A stretch of DNA of 64,000 nt from JAPPHA01 sp965242975 (GTDB lineage Bacteria > Pseudomonadota > Alphaproteobacteria > Rhodobacterales > Rhodobacteraceae): assembly GCA_965242975.1 (NCBI GenBank), contig CBDETS010000007.1, positions 2,418,001 to 2,482,000 on the forward strand, in the 5' to 3' direction. The translations under genes were made by a program, and so were the position numbers. The notes under the pieces were generated by a model, which had not been told where the DNA came from, searched no databases, and worked only from the letters and a program-made list of their open reading frames with translations. Of the stretch, positions 43,106-52,647 are shown piece by piece. Each line of letters starts with the position of its first letter. Position 1 is the stretch's first letter.

Positions 43106-45178
43106 ATGGCAGGCGAGCAGGCTGAACGGGCGGGCAGTTCCGTCCGAGGGCAGCGGAATCCGGAATTGGCGCCGGGAAACCCGGCCGCGAGGAAGCGTCG
43201 CGGCAAGGGCCCGATTCGAGCATTCGTCGGGTGGTGCGTTCGTCTGGCAATCAGGGGAACCGTCTGGATCTCGATCCGCCTCGCGGTCGTTTTCCTTCTC
43301 GTTTTCGGCCCGTGGACACTTCACTACTTCAGTTCGCTTCCGCCTCCCGTCGAGCTTATGGATGACCGGTCCAAGGGGGCCATCACCCTGCTTGATCGTA
43401 ATGACGAGGTATTTGCCTGGCGAGGTGACCAGTTCGGCGGACTCGTCACGTCACGTACGGTATCCCCTCACCTGAAAAACGCCATTCTCGTCGCAGAGGA
43501 CAAGCGGTTCTACCGCCATTTCGGAATTTCGCTCCAGGGTGTCGCTGGAGCGGTCTTTATCAATCTCCGCGAAGGCCGTTCGCCGTTCAGTGGTCATGGA
43601 GGGTCCACGATTACCCAACAGGTGGCCAAGCGCGTTTTCTTCCCGGATCTGCGGTCGTTCAATCGCAAGGTCCGTGAGGTCCCGATGGCCATGGCCATGG
43701 AGATCAAGTACAGCAAGGACGAGATCTTCAACATTTACCTGAACCGGGTCTACCTCGGCGCGGGGACCTTCGGGTTCGAAGCCGCAAGCCAGAGGTATTT
43801 CGGAAAGTCGGCAAGGCACGTCAATCCCGCAGAAGCGGCCATGCTCGCCGGGCTCCTCAAGGCGCCATCCAGGTACGCCCCGACGCGCAACCTCGAAGGA
43901 GCCCGAAGTCGCGCACGGCTGATCATCACCATGATGGAAGCCGAGAAATTTCTCTCGCAAGCGGATGCGTCGTACGCCAGGAACAACCCGGCCAGCCTGT
44001 CCCCGGCAGCAGCCCGTCAAGCCGGGGGCTATTTCGCGGACTGGATTATCGAAACGGGACCGAGTTTTCTTCTGAAGGACACGAACGAAGATGTCGTCAT
44101 CAGAACAACGTTCGACAACGACATCCAGGACGCGGCCGAAGCAGCCCTCGAGCAGGTATTTTCGGCAAAGGTACGGACAGGCTCACGCGCAGAGGCTGCC
44201 ATCGTCGTGATGTCACCCGATGGAAGCGTGCGGGCAATCGTCGGTGGTCGCAGCACCGGCACACCCGGCGTGTTCAACAGGGCAACGCAGGCAATTCGCC
44301 AGACCGGATCGGCGTTCAAGCCCTTCGTCTATGCCGCGGCTCTCGAAAGCGGGTACCGTTTCACATCCAAAGTCCAGGACTCCCCACTGACCGTGAATGT
44401 TCCGGGTTCCGGTCCGTGGAAGCCGAGAAACTATGAGGGCCGTTACCTCGGACTCACCAGTTTCTCCAAGGCGCTGGCGAACTCCGCAAACGCTGCAGCC
44501 GTCAGAATATCCGAGTCGGTTGGCAGGCAAAAGGTGCGGGACATTGCACGCGGATTCGGAGTCTCGGGCACTCTCGCGCCCGGTCCCGCGGTTGCCCTCG
44601 GTGCCTCCGAGGCAACCCTTCTCGAAATGACCGCCGCCTACGCCGGATTTCTGAATCTCGGGCGATCGATAACGCCACGAGGAATTCGCGGGATCAGCCT
44701 CCAGGGTGATCCCGTCGCACTCATGGAGAGCATCGACACTTCGGGAGACCGGGTGATCAGTGACAACTCCGCACGACAGCTTGTTCACATGCTGCACGAA
44801 GTCATCGAAAACGGGACCGGTGCCCGCGCCCGACTTGAACGCCGCCCGGCGGCGGGCAAGACCGGGACCACGCAAGGAGGAAGGGACGCCTGGTTCATCG
44901 GTTTCACGGCCGACTACGTCGCGGGCGTCTGGATGGGGTACGATGACAACACGCGGCTGACAGGGGTCACGGGCGGAGGTTTGCCGGCGGACATTTGGCG
45001 CGAAGCCATGGTCCGAGTCCACGGGGACCGTCCGGCCGCACCGTTGCCGACGATCGATCGGGGACCTGTACGTGACAACCGGGACATCCTCGTTGCGGGT
45101 TCGACGTCGCCTTCGGGCCCGGCAACATCAATCCTGACCAGGTTCCTCGACAGTCTATTCGGAACAAACCGCCGATAA
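43106..45178 (+). CDS. Class A penicillin-binding protein (transglycosylase/transpeptidase)
   Basis: Bifunctional peptidoglycan synthase, 690 residues. A basic N-terminus precedes one membrane anchor (about 49-70, GTVWISIRLAVVFLLVFGPW). The glycosyltransferase GT51 domain has the catalytic Glu region NAILVAEDKRFYRHFG and HGGSTITQQVAKRVFF. The transpeptidase motifs are TGSAFKPF (Ser402, Lys405), SAN (Ser460) and AGKTGTT (Lys585). All catalytic residues are present. Standalone gene; first of the housekeeping block after the mobile region. Confidence 0.93.
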   Translation: MAGEQAERAGSSVRGQRNPELAPGNPAARKRRGKGPIRAFVGWCVRLAIRGTVWISIRLAVVFLLVFGPWTLHYFSSLPPPVELMDDRSKGAITLLDRNDEVFAWRGDQFGGLVTSRTVSPHLKNAILVAEDKRFYRHFGISLQGVAGAVFINLREGRSPFSGHGGSTITQQVAKRVFFPDLRSFNRKVREVPMAMAMEIKYSKDEIFNIYLNRVYLGAGTFGFEAASQRYFGKSARHVNPAEAAMLAGLLKAPSRYAPTRNLEGARSRARLIITMMEAEKFLSQADASYARNNPASLSPAAARQAGGYFADWIIETGPSFLLKDTNEDVVIRTTFDNDIQDAAEAALEQVFSAKVRTGSRAEAAIVVMSPDGSVRAIVGGRSTGTPGVFNRATQAIRQTGSAFKPFVYAAALESGYRFTSKVQDSPLTVNVPGSGPWKPRNYEGRYLGLTSFSKALANSANAAAVRISESVGRQKVRDIARGFGVSGTLAPGPAVALGASEATLLEMTAAYAGFLNLGRSITPRGIRGISLQGDPVALMESIDTSGDRVISDNSARQLVHMLHEVIENGTGARARLERRPAAGKTGTTQGGRDAWFIGFTADYVAGVWMGYDDNTRLTGVTGGGLPADIWREAMVRVHGDRPAAPLPTIDRGPVRDNRDILVAGSTSPSGPATSILTRFLDSLFGTNRR

Positions 45179-45291
45179 AAATCCGGAGGCGCGAGCATCA
45201 CGAAGCGTCGGCAAATCCGGGAACTCGCCTTCGGCATGCCCGGCGGGGAGGACTTGGCCAATGCGATCTCTCCACAGGGCCGAATGCATTG

Positions 45292-45912
45292 TCAGCCTCG
45301 TGATTGCAGGTCGGCAACCAGCGCATCTATGTCACCACCAGCCTGATCGAGTAACATTCCGATCTCCCGACGTTCGACGGAAAGCACGCTGACACCTTCT
45401 ATGTAGAGGTTAAAGATCCGGGTTTCGCCGCTCTTGTCCGAAACCTGCCAGTCCATTGCCAAAGGTTTTGAACCGGACCTGGTGACAACGGTCTCGACCA
45501 GAACACCGCTCTTGACGACTCTCGAACGCTTGATCTCGACCTTGGAATCTTGAAACGACCGGAAGTGTTTTCCATACTTCAACGTCAGATAACGCGAGAA
45601 TGCGGTCGTGTACGCGCGTCTCTGTTTCTCCGTCGCTCTCCGCCATTCAACCCCCAAACTGCTCCGGGCAATGATCGGAAGATCCGCGTAGGATGCAAGA
45701 ACAGATTCGAAGCGTTTGAACATTTCCTCTTCGGATTCACTTTCGTCGATCGCCGTTCGGACTTCGTCGGTGATGGTTACAATAAGGGCTTCGACCTCGG
45801 AGACCTCCAGGGCATGTGTCGGTTCCGGAGGTAACAGGGCGGCACCGGCAATCATCACGGCCGCAACGATGAACACTAACTTCCGGCGAACGCGGTTGAA
45901 TTCACTCAGCAT
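45292..45912 (-). CDS. mlaC: MlaC-type phospholipid shuttle protein
   Basis: 206 residues from ATG 45912, which overlaps the mlaA stop by ATGCTGA. Signal peptide KLVFIVAAVMIAGAALLPPE, then the Tol-Tol-Ttg2/MlaC domain (FKRFESVLASYADLPIIARS, WRRATEKQRRAYTTAFSRYL, VVETVVTRSGSKPLAMDW-like strand). Carries phospholipids across the periplasm between MlaA in the outer membrane and the inner-membrane MlaFEDB complex, not found here. Confidence 0.92.
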   Translation of the reverse strand: MLSEFNRVRRKLVFIVAAVMIAGAALLPPEPTHALEVSEVEALIVTITDEVRTAIDESESEEEMFKRFESVLASYADLPIIARSSLGVEWRRATEKQRRAYTTAFSRYLTLKYGKHFRSFQDSKVEIKRSRVVKSGVLVETVVTRSGSKPLAMDWQVSDKSGETRIFNLYIEGVSVLSVERREIGMLLDQAGGDIDALVADLQSRG

Positions 45913-46642
45913 ACGGGTCTTCCAAATCGTCTTCGAGCAAGCCTCGGTTGAGCAGCCTCCCCCGGCTGTCAAGATAAGCACTCCGGGTAGCGGCGTAGCT
46001 GTCCACGGACTCATGCAACATCTGGTCCAGAATGTCACCCGATCGTTGCCGCCGTGACAGGAGATCAAGAAACGAAACCGTGAATACGGCCTTGTCATAG
46101 CGTCCAGGTATAACCCGGGATACCGGGTCGAGAAAAATGTCCACGACCATCCCCGTCGCGTGACGTGCCGTTCGTGGGCCAAGGAATGGGAGTTCAAGGT
46201 AGTTCCCCTCCCCCGCGCCCCACGCATGCAAAGTTACCCCGAAGTCGGTTTGTTCATCCGGGAAACCCATGTCTGTCGCCGGGTCTGCGATCCCTCCGAA
46301 ACCAATGATCGTGTTGGCAGTGAATCTGCCAATCGCCAGGACGCTGGCTTTGACGTCAGCTTGCAACAGGAAATTGACCGCGCGCCCGGGAAGACCGAGA
46401 TTTCTCGAAAAGTTGCCGATAAACACGTCGATCGGGCCAGGTACGATAGCCCCGTAGGCCCGTGATGTCGGGCGATAGAATCCTCGATCAAAGCCCTTGT
46501 TGAACTCATGGGTTTGCCTGTTGGACTGTTCGTAGGGATCGGCAAGGCTCCAGCTGTCGGCAAGCCCCCGAGTCATCACAGACACCATCATGATGCCTGC
46601 CAGAAAAACCGTTATAGCTAGCCGGGCGGTACAAACAGACAT
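45902..46642 (-). CDS. mlaA: MlaA (VacJ) outer-membrane lipid asymmetry protein
   Basis: 246 residues. Hydrophobic N-terminus (ITVFLAGIMMVSVMTRGLAD); no lipobox Cys is evident in the usual position. The VacJ pattern DPYEQSNRQTHEFNKGFDRG and FIGNFSRNLGLPGRAVNFLL, DPATDMGFPDEQTDFG, and YLELPFLGPRTARHATG are diagnostic. Removes mislocalised phospholipids from the outer leaflet and hands them to MlaC. Confidence 0.93.
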   Translation of the reverse strand: MSVCTARLAITVFLAGIMMVSVMTRGLADSWSLADPYEQSNRQTHEFNKGFDRGFYRPTSRAYGAIVPGPIDVFIGNFSRNLGLPGRAVNFLLQADVKASVLAIGRFTANTIIGFGGIADPATDMGFPDEQTDFGVTLHAWGAGEGNYLELPFLGPRTARHATGMVVDIFLDPVSRVIPGRYDKAVFTVSFLDLLSRRQRSGDILDQMLHESVDSYAATRSAYLDSRGRLLNRGLLEDDLEDPYAE

Positions 46643-47566
46643 TGAATTCCCGAAACACCCCCCCTTTTCCGGGGCAAATTAACCCGCCCGATGCGCGATG
46701 CAAAGAGCAAGGATCGCCAGCCAAGATCCGGATCGAACGCGGCATCGACTCGGCTTCACCGACCACCGTGGACGACGGTGATGGACATAACGGGGCCTGA
46801 CGATCGGATCAATGCTGTCGCCGCGATGGCGAAGACAACACCGACGAACGGAGCCGCGGCGTCCTTCGCACCACTACCTGGTCACAAAAGCCCGTGCCGA
46901 ACTCACGACGGCCGCGAGTACCACTCACGCGGCCATTCCGGACGACGGGACAGGCAATACACCCCGGCCGGAGGGATTCGCATGCTCCGGGTCTCGTACG
47001 CGCATGTACGTCTCACGGTTCGCAGGAGCAGTGATTCAGGATATTTTCGTGCGTGGCACAATTTTTTCGCGAGAGAAAACTGCGGTCGAGTTGCCTTGAT
47101 TCCCGGAAAAGAGTCGTGCCTGACCCGAACTACTGCGCGCCCTGAAGGCCAAGTCGGCGATCTTTCCGGTGGTCATCGTCCGTCATTTCGCACGCGCGCA
47201 ATGACCACGACGGTCTCCGTCCCCCGAAGCGGGGTGGACTTCGTCGCATCGGAAAACGAGAGCAGCGTGTGCCCGGGCGTGGCTGTCGGTGGCCCCTTTG
47301 GTGAGGTGTTCGGTCACGGCGGGGCACCGACCGTCTCCGGCACGAGCGGATCCGTCATTTCTCGCGACGTCCGTCAGGTCAAACCGCGCCCTCAGTCAAA
47401 TGTCTCAACGCCAATGTCTGAGCGCAGACAAGTCCTTGTCGTGCCGGCAGCGCGAGACTATGTGTGGCGGTAGCTGGCACGGGCACCAGCGGATTTTCAC
47501 GGCCTGTGTTCACGGCCATACGCGTAAATACGGATTCGATCAGGATACGGCGGACCGGAGGTTAAC
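46643..47566. other. Long gap, no supported gene
   Basis: About 920 bases. A + strand frame (46691-47473) is open, but its translation is rich in Arg, Thr and Ser, lacks the secondary-structure feel of its neighbours, and matches nothing I know. No hairpin or RNA gene stands out. The ridA start is preceded by GGAGG. Confidence 0.45.
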
Positions 47567-48031
47567 ATGTCGAACAGAATAGACGGCCGTTTGAAGGAAT
47601 TGGGAATTGAACTCCCGGAGGCCCCCGCACCGGCAGCCAATTACGTGCCTTTCGTAATTTCGGGCGCTTTGGTGTTCGTTTCGGGCCAGGTCTCGGCTGA
47701 TTCGTCAGGGTTGATTTGCGGTCGACTCGGTGAAGACATGTCGGTCGAACAGGGTCGCCTCGCGGCGCGGGCCTGTGCAATGAATCTCCTGGCTCAACTC
47801 AGGACGGCTTGCGGAGGCAACCTTGACCGGGTGGAGCAGGTCATCAGGCTGGGCGGGTTCGTGAACTGCACCCGCGAATTCACAAACCAGCCAGCCGTCG
47901 TCAACGGCGCCTCGGACCTGATCGTTGATGTCTTCGAGGATCGCGGTCGCCACGCACGAACCGCCGTAGGCTGTGGATCATTGCCGCTCGGAGTCGCCGT
48001 CGAAGTTGACGGAATCTTTCAGATTCACTGA
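47567..48031 (+). CDS. RidA/YjgF-family deaminase
   Basis: 154 residues; hydrolyses reactive enamine/imine intermediates in amino acid metabolism. Features: PAPAANYVPFVISGALVFVS, GQVS, AARACAMNLLAQLRTACGG, and the C-terminal GRHARTAVGCGSLPLGVAVE with the conserved Arg and Glu. GGAGG precedes the start. It is one of the longer RidA subgroups with an N-terminal segment (IDGRLKELGIELP). Overlaps the next gene at one base, so co-transcribed. Confidence 0.93.
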   Translation: MSNRIDGRLKELGIELPEAPAPAANYVPFVISGALVFVSGQVSADSSGLICGRLGEDMSVEQGRLAARACAMNLLAQLRTACGGNLDRVEQVIRLGGFVNCTREFTNQPAVVNGASDLIVDVFEDRGRHARTAVGCGSLPLGVAVEVDGIFQIH

Positions 48032-48804
48032 TGGCACCGCCCCGGGAATTCCTTGAAATTCCACTGGCCCACAGGGGATTGCATGATTCAAGTCGCAGTC
48101 GCCCCGAGAATTCCAGGTCAGCCGTCCTCGCGGCGATAAGGTCCGGGTACGGGATCGAGATCGACGTGCAACCCAGCAGCGATGGCGAGGCGATCGTCTT
48201 CCATGACCGGGCGCTGTCTCGACTAACCGGGAGGGCCGGGCTGACGTGCGAGACTTCGACGGATTCGCTTGTCGAAACCCGACTGCTTGACTCAAACGAA
48301 ACGATACCACGCCTGTCAGATATTCTCGAACTGGTAGCCGGACGTGCACCGATCCTGATCGAAATCAAGGACATCGACGAGATGTTCAATCCAATCGACG
48401 GCAGACTTGAATCGGCGGTTTGCCATCTGGTCACGAAATACGCCGGCCCGGTTGCACTGATGTCATTTCATCCGGAATCAGTGGCCCGTTGCGCTTCCCT
48501 TGCGCCCGATATCCCGCGAGGACTCGTGACCTGCAGTTTTTGCGGAAATGATTGGCCTGGTGTATCCCAAGGCCGACTCACCGAACTCGGATCGTTGTCA
48601 TCCCTCGACCGTACAGGTGCGTCATTCGTGTCCCATGACTGGCGGGATTTGGAAACGGTGAAGCTCAAGCCCGTCCGGCAACGTGGAATCGACATCATTT
48701 GCTGGACCGTCCGCTCACCGGACGAGGAGGCGGTGGCACGAAGAAACGCGGTGAACATCACGTTCGAGGGCTATCTTCCGGAAACTTCCGCCGGATGGGA
48801 ATAG
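48031..48804 (+). CDS. Glycerophosphodiester phosphodiesterase family protein
   Basis: 257 residues with the GDPD metal/catalytic motif: LAHRGLHDSSRSRPENS, then GIEIDVQPSSDGEAIVFHD, LIEIKDID and MSFHPESV. Releases sn-glycerol-3-phosphate from lipid-derived diesters. No signal peptide, so cytosolic. The ridA-GDPD pairing is common in alphaproteobacteria. Confidence 0.92.
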   Translation: MAPPREFLEIPLAHRGLHDSSRSRPENSRSAVLAAIRSGYGIEIDVQPSSDGEAIVFHDRALSRLTGRAGLTCETSTDSLVETRLLDSNETIPRLSDILELVAGRAPILIEIKDIDEMFNPIDGRLESAVCHLVTKYAGPVALMSFHPESVARCASLAPDIPRGLVTCSFCGNDWPGVSQGRLTELGSLSSLDRTGASFVSHDWRDLETVKLKPVRQRGIDIICWTVRSPDEEAVARRNAVNITFEGYLPETSAGWE

Positions 48805-49015
48805 TCAGGCGAACAGAGTGGACATGCCGTATTGAATTCAAGGGGGCCAGGACCGACAGTTAAAGGTCATCCCTTCGTCCGCCCTTGCCGGCCGCGGGCA
48901 GGATACTCCGATTTGCGCTGCCGGCCCAGGCCCGCGGCCTGAAGAAATTCATCGGATTGCCGATGCTGGCGGCGGGGCCGTGCCGGTCCAGCCATTCAGA
49001 CTGAAAGGACGTTTC

Positions 49016-49324
49016 ATGACAGAACTGCTGCACGGCCATGATCGCGAGGCCGCACTGAAAGAACTCGTGCAATCGGGATGGTCGGCCGTTACCGGACGCG
49101 ATGCGGTCGAAAGGGTCTTCAGGTTTGGTTCATTCGGCGAAGCGATCGGCTGGATGGTCCAGGTCTCGTTTCATGCCGAAAAAATGAACCACCACCCCGA
49201 GTGGTCCAACGTCTACAATCGGGTCGAGGTGACGCTGACAACGCACTATGCCGGCGGATTGACGGATAAGGATGTCAAGCTTGCGGCAAAAATGAATGCT
49301 CTGGCACACCGAAATCCGGCGTAA
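49016..49324 (+). CDS. Pterin-4a-carbinolamine dehydratase
   Basis: 102 residues from ATG 49016. Active-site motif VSFHAEKMNHHPEWSNVYNR with the conserved His pair and Trp. Recycles 4a-hydroxytetrahydropterin after aromatic amino acid hydroxylase. Ends KMNALAH. Confidence 0.93.
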   Translation: MTELLHGHDREAALKELVQSGWSAVTGRDAVERVFRFGSFGEAIGWMVQVSFHAEKMNHHPEWSNVYNRVEVTLTTHYAGGLTDKDVKLAAKMNALAHRNPA

Positions 49325-49396
49325 ATCCATTGCCGAACACGCGACAGGCGGTATCATCGCACGGCTTGATCTATCGGGGATAGGGGAGGATTGAAC

Positions 49397-50200
49397 ATGG
49401 ATTACGCCATCGGGATCACGCTCAACGTCTTCTACGCCATCATCATCTTCGCCGTGGCTTACCTGGTCAGCGGGTGGGCCCGCTCGCGGCTGGTGGCGAG
49501 CGCAGAAAAGTATGAGCAGATCGACCCAACGCTGTTCGGGTTTCTCGGCCAAATTCTGCGCTACTCGATTCTCGCCATCGCGTTTCTTTTCGTCCTCAGC
49601 CGTTTCGGGATCGAGACAACTTCGCTCATTGCCATGCTCGGTGCTGCCGGCATTGCGGTCGGCCTGGCGTTACAGGGAACGCTCTCGCATTTCGCCGCGG
49701 GTGTCATGCTGGTCGTTTTCCGACCGGTCAAGGTTAATGACTATGTGGAAATAGGTGGAAAGGGGGGCACGGTCCGGGAAATCACGCTGTTCACGACCGA
49801 ACTGTCGACACCGGACAACGCCCAGATCATCGTCCCGAACGGTGAGGTCTGGGCATCTTCGATCATCAACCACAGTTTCTATGCAACACGTCGGATCAGC
49901 CTGACGTTCGGCGTCGACTACAGTTCTGATCTCAAACAAGTCGAATCCGTCCTGCTCGAGGCAATCACCGCCGACGATCGGGTTCACGCCAATCCGGAAC
50001 CGTACATCAGGGTCGCCAACCTGAACACCAGTTCGATCGATTTCGTTGTCCGCGTCTGGTGTGACAGCGGGGACTTCTGGACCTTGAAACACGACTTGAC
50101 GCGTGCCGTTAAGGACGCGTTCGCCAGCAACGGGATCGAGATCCCGTTCCCGGCAATGACCGTGTACAAGTCGGATCAGGGAGTGCCGGCAGACAGTTGA
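49397..50200 (+). CDS. Small mechanosensitive channel (MscS family)
   Basis: 267 residues, ATG 49397 six bases after GGGGAGGA (TTG 49391 is too close). Three membrane segments, with the gating TM3 rich in Ala/Gly (TTSLIAMLGAAGIAVGLALQ, GTLSHFAAG), then the beta domain RPVKVNDYVEIGGKGGTVRE and FTTELSTPDNAQIIVPNGEV. Length matches minimal MscS. Its 3' end overlaps the opposing peroxiredoxin gene by 25 bases. Confidence 0.93.
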   Translation: MDYAIGITLNVFYAIIIFAVAYLVSGWARSRLVASAEKYEQIDPTLFGFLGQILRYSILAIAFLFVLSRFGIETTSLIAMLGAAGIAVGLALQGTLSHFAAGVMLVVFRPVKVNDYVEIGGKGGTVREITLFTTELSTPDNAQIIVPNGEVWASSIINHSFYATRRISLTFGVDYSSDLKQVESVLLEAITADDRVHANPEPYIRVANLNTSSIDFVVRVWCDSGDFWTLKHDLTRAVKDAFASNGIEIPFPAMTVYKSDQGVPADS

Positions 50201-50679
50201 TCCAAAAGGGAATCGCCGGACGAAATGCTACAAGCGCCGGGGTTGTCTTCGCGATTTACGCGGCGAACCCGGCCGTCTTCGACAAGTATGCTGCACCGAT
50301 GTGCTCGGCTGTAAAGGCCGGCAGCCGGCGCATCGAACTCGATCCCCAACGCGCGGGTCAGTTCAGCTCCGGGATCGGCCAGAACGCGAATCCCTGCTGA
50401 TTCGGCGCCGGTCGCCTTTTCCCAGGCGTTCACGACAAACGGATCATTGACCGTTATGCACAGGATTTCGTCGATGCCCTGCGCGCGGATAGCATCGGAG
50501 TTTCGGACAAACCCCGGCATGTGATCATTGTGACAGGTTGGAGTAAACGCCCCTGGGACCGTGAAAATGACGACCCGCTTGCCGAGGATCAAGTCTCCGA
50601 GACGTACGGTCTCCGGGCCGTCGCCGCCCATGACAAACACGTCAATTTCGGCAATGCTGGTGTTTTCGGGTGATGTCAT
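50176..50679 (-). CDS. Peroxiredoxin (Prx5 family)
   Basis: 167 residues from ATG 50679; upstream residues in the frame are not conserved. The peroxidatic Cys is in the Prx5 motif VPGAFTPTCHNDHMPGF, and the Arg and the ITVNDPFVVNAWEKATGA segment follow. Reduces peroxides in the cytosol. Confidence 0.92.
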   Translation of the reverse strand: MTSPENTSIAEIDVFVMGGDGPETVRLGDLILGKRVVIFTVPGAFTPTCHNDHMPGFVRNSDAIRAQGIDEILCITVNDPFVVNAWEKATGAESAGIRVLADPGAELTRALGIEFDAPAAGLYSRAHRCSILVEDGRVRRVNREDNPGACSISSGDSLLDQLSAGTP

Positions 50680-50787
50680 GCGTCTGCCTCCCTGTCTTTC
50701 CGGATTCCGTTCCGCAACAATTAAGATGAACTCTGATCGGTTTCGTGGCATCAGTTGCGCTTGGAATCAACCGGCGGAGAGTCATTT

Positions 50788-51996
50788 ATGCCACAAATTG
50801 TCGTCGTGGGCGCCGGGCAAGCCGGATCCGCTCTTGTAGCACGGCTTCGAGGAGCCGGATTTGATGGTGGCATCACGCTGATCGGCGAGGAGCCGGTTCC
50901 TCCATACCAGCGTCCACCGTTGTCAAAGGCATACTTGCTCGGTGACATGCCGCTCGAACGCCTGTTCCTGCGCCCCGAGTCATACTACGCCCAACAGGAC
51001 ATCCGACTGCTGACCAACACGCGGGTTTCGGCGATCGATCCGGTGGCGAAGACCGTTGCGTTCGGTACCGGATCGATCAGCTATGACCAACTGGCACTGA
51101 CGACCGGGTCGACTCCCCGGATGTTCCCGGAATCTGCAGGAGGTCTTCTGGACGGCGTCTATCCGGTCAGGACGCTTTCGGACGTCGATGCGATGGCATC
51201 GAAGTTCGTGAGAGGCGCCGCGGCGCTCGTGATCGGTGGCGGTTATATCGGTCTTGAGGTTGCGGCGGCGGCGGCCAAACTCGGGCTCGAGGTCACGGTC
51301 GTCGAGGTCGCCGATCGTATTCTTCAGCGCGTTGCCGCCCAGGAGACATCGAACTACATCGGCAGACTTCATCAGGCCCATGGAGTGGACATTCGTGAAC
51401 GAATCGGCATTCGGCGCCTGACCGGCAACGCACGAGTCGAACATGCAGAACTCACGGACGGGTCGCGCGTTCGGGTCGACTTTGTCATCGTCGGCGTCGG
51501 CATCGCGCCGAACACCGAGTTGGCAGCGGCGGCCGGACTCGAAATCGACAACGGAATCAAGACCGACATCCTGGGCCGGACATCCGTGCCGGGTATCTGG
51601 GCCGCCGGAGACTGTGCCTCGTTACCTTATCGTGGCAGGCGGATCAGGCTGGAGAGCGTTCAGAATGCGATCGACCAGGCGGAAACGGTCGCCATCAACA
51701 TGCTTGGCCATGAAACACCCTATGATCCGACACCGTGGTTCTGGTCAGACCAGTACGATCTCAAATTGCAGATCGCCGGATTGAACACGGGGTACACGGA
51801 CATCGTCTCACGGGTCAGTAGCGACGGGTCCCGGGCATCTTTCTGGTATTTCGGAGAAAACCGGTTTCTGGCTGTGGACGCAATGAATGATCCCAGGGCG
51901 TACATGGTTGGGAAGCGTCTCATCGAGGCCGGGAAATCCCCGAATCGGGAGACCATTTCAGACCCTGACAGCAACCTCAAGGCCTTGCTGAAATGA
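50788..51996 (+). CDS. Ferredoxin reductase-type FAD/NADH oxidoreductase
   Basis: 402 residues from ATG 50788. FAD motif IVVVGAGQAGSALVARLRGA with PPYQRPPLSKAYL, NADH motif ALVIGGGYIGLEVAAAAAKL and the C-terminal FAD motif GIWAAGDCASL. The C-terminal domain (PWFWSDQYDLKLQIAG) matches rhodocoxin/putidaredoxin reductases, which feed P450 or Rieske oxygenases. No ferredoxin gene is adjacent. Its stop overlaps rsmD (ATGA). Confidence 0.92.
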   Translation: MPQIVVVGAGQAGSALVARLRGAGFDGGITLIGEEPVPPYQRPPLSKAYLLGDMPLERLFLRPESYYAQQDIRLLTNTRVSAIDPVAKTVAFGTGSISYDQLALTTGSTPRMFPESAGGLLDGVYPVRTLSDVDAMASKFVRGAAALVIGGGYIGLEVAAAAAKLGLEVTVVEVADRILQRVAAQETSNYIGRLHQAHGVDIRERIGIRRLTGNARVEHAELTDGSRVRVDFVIVGVGIAPNTELAAAAGLEIDNGIKTDILGRTSVPGIWAAGDCASLPYRGRRIRLESVQNAIDQAETVAINMLGHETPYDPTPWFWSDQYDLKLQIAGLNTGYTDIVSRVSSDGSRASFWYFGENRFLAVDAMNDPRAYMVGKRLIEAGKSPNRETISDPDSNLKALLK

Positions 51997-52646
51997 AAAT
52001 CTCCGGCGGACGATTCCGTGGAACGCAGTTGGTGAGCCTGCCGCCGACGGGCGCTGGCGCCCGCCGAACAGGGATCAGGCCAACCACCGGCAGAATCCGG
52101 GAGAACATATTCAACCTGTTGCTGAACAGCCGTCTCGGGGATTGCGTTGCCGGAAGCCGCGTTCTGGACGCCTTTGCCGGGTCGGGTGCGCTCGGACTCG
52201 AAGCGTTGTCCCGAGGGGCGGCTTCGGCCCATTTCATTGATCGCGACCCCGGAGCCTGTTCGGTGATCCGCCGGAACATCGAGCGTCTCCGGGCGACTTC
52301 CGTGACCCATTGCCTCCCGGAAGACGTCCTCAGGCTCGGCCCCTGCCCCTGGCATCCGTTTGACCTCGTGTTTCTTGATCCGCCGTACCGTCATGATCTG
52401 GGTGCCCGAATGCTCTGCCATTCCTCACGGAACGGCTGGTTGGCCGATGGCGCGGTTCTCGTCTGGGAAGAAGCAGAACGCCAAGACCCTCCGCGGGGTT
52501 TCAAGGTCCTGGAAATACGGAAATACGGTGGTTGTCACATCCACCTGCTTCGTTGGTTCAACTCCAAGGCGGGTGAAGGCGAGGCCGGATCCGACCAGAA
52601 CACGGCCGCACCTGCCTCGGATGGACCCGTTTGCGGAGACCCATGA
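51993..52646 (+). CDS. rsmD: 16S rRNA (guanine-N2-)-methyltransferase RsmD
   Basis: 217 residues, methylates G966 of 16S rRNA. N-terminal MKISGGRFRGTQLVSLP, RPTTGRIRENIFNLL, SAM-binding DAFAGSGALGLEALSRGA and the catalytic loop DLVFLDPPY (DPPY). Slightly longer than usual: the C-terminal 25 residues are low-complexity. The stop is one base before the GH2 start. Confidence 0.93.
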   Translation: MKISGGRFRGTQLVSLPPTGAGARRTGIRPTTGRIRENIFNLLLNSRLGDCVAGSRVLDAFAGSGALGLEALSRGAASAHFIDRDPGACSVIRRNIERLRATSVTHCLPEDVLRLGPCPWHPFDLVFLDPPYRHDLGARMLCHSSRNGWLADGAVLVWEEAERQDPPRGFKVLEIRKYGGCHIHLLRWFNSKAGEGEAGSDQNTAAPASDGPVCGDP

Positions 52647-52647
52647 C

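Noticed and set aside
42242..43324. 360-residue minus-strand frame across the IS66 copy and PBP start
   Set aside because: Mostly antisense to tnpA/tnpB and the PBP gene. Only RRIHELTPRLWKELF looks protein-like and may be a transposase scrap.
46691..47473. 260-residue + strand frame in the mlaA-ridA gap
   Set aside because: Arg/Thr/Ser-rich composition, no recognisable domains, no good ribosome site.
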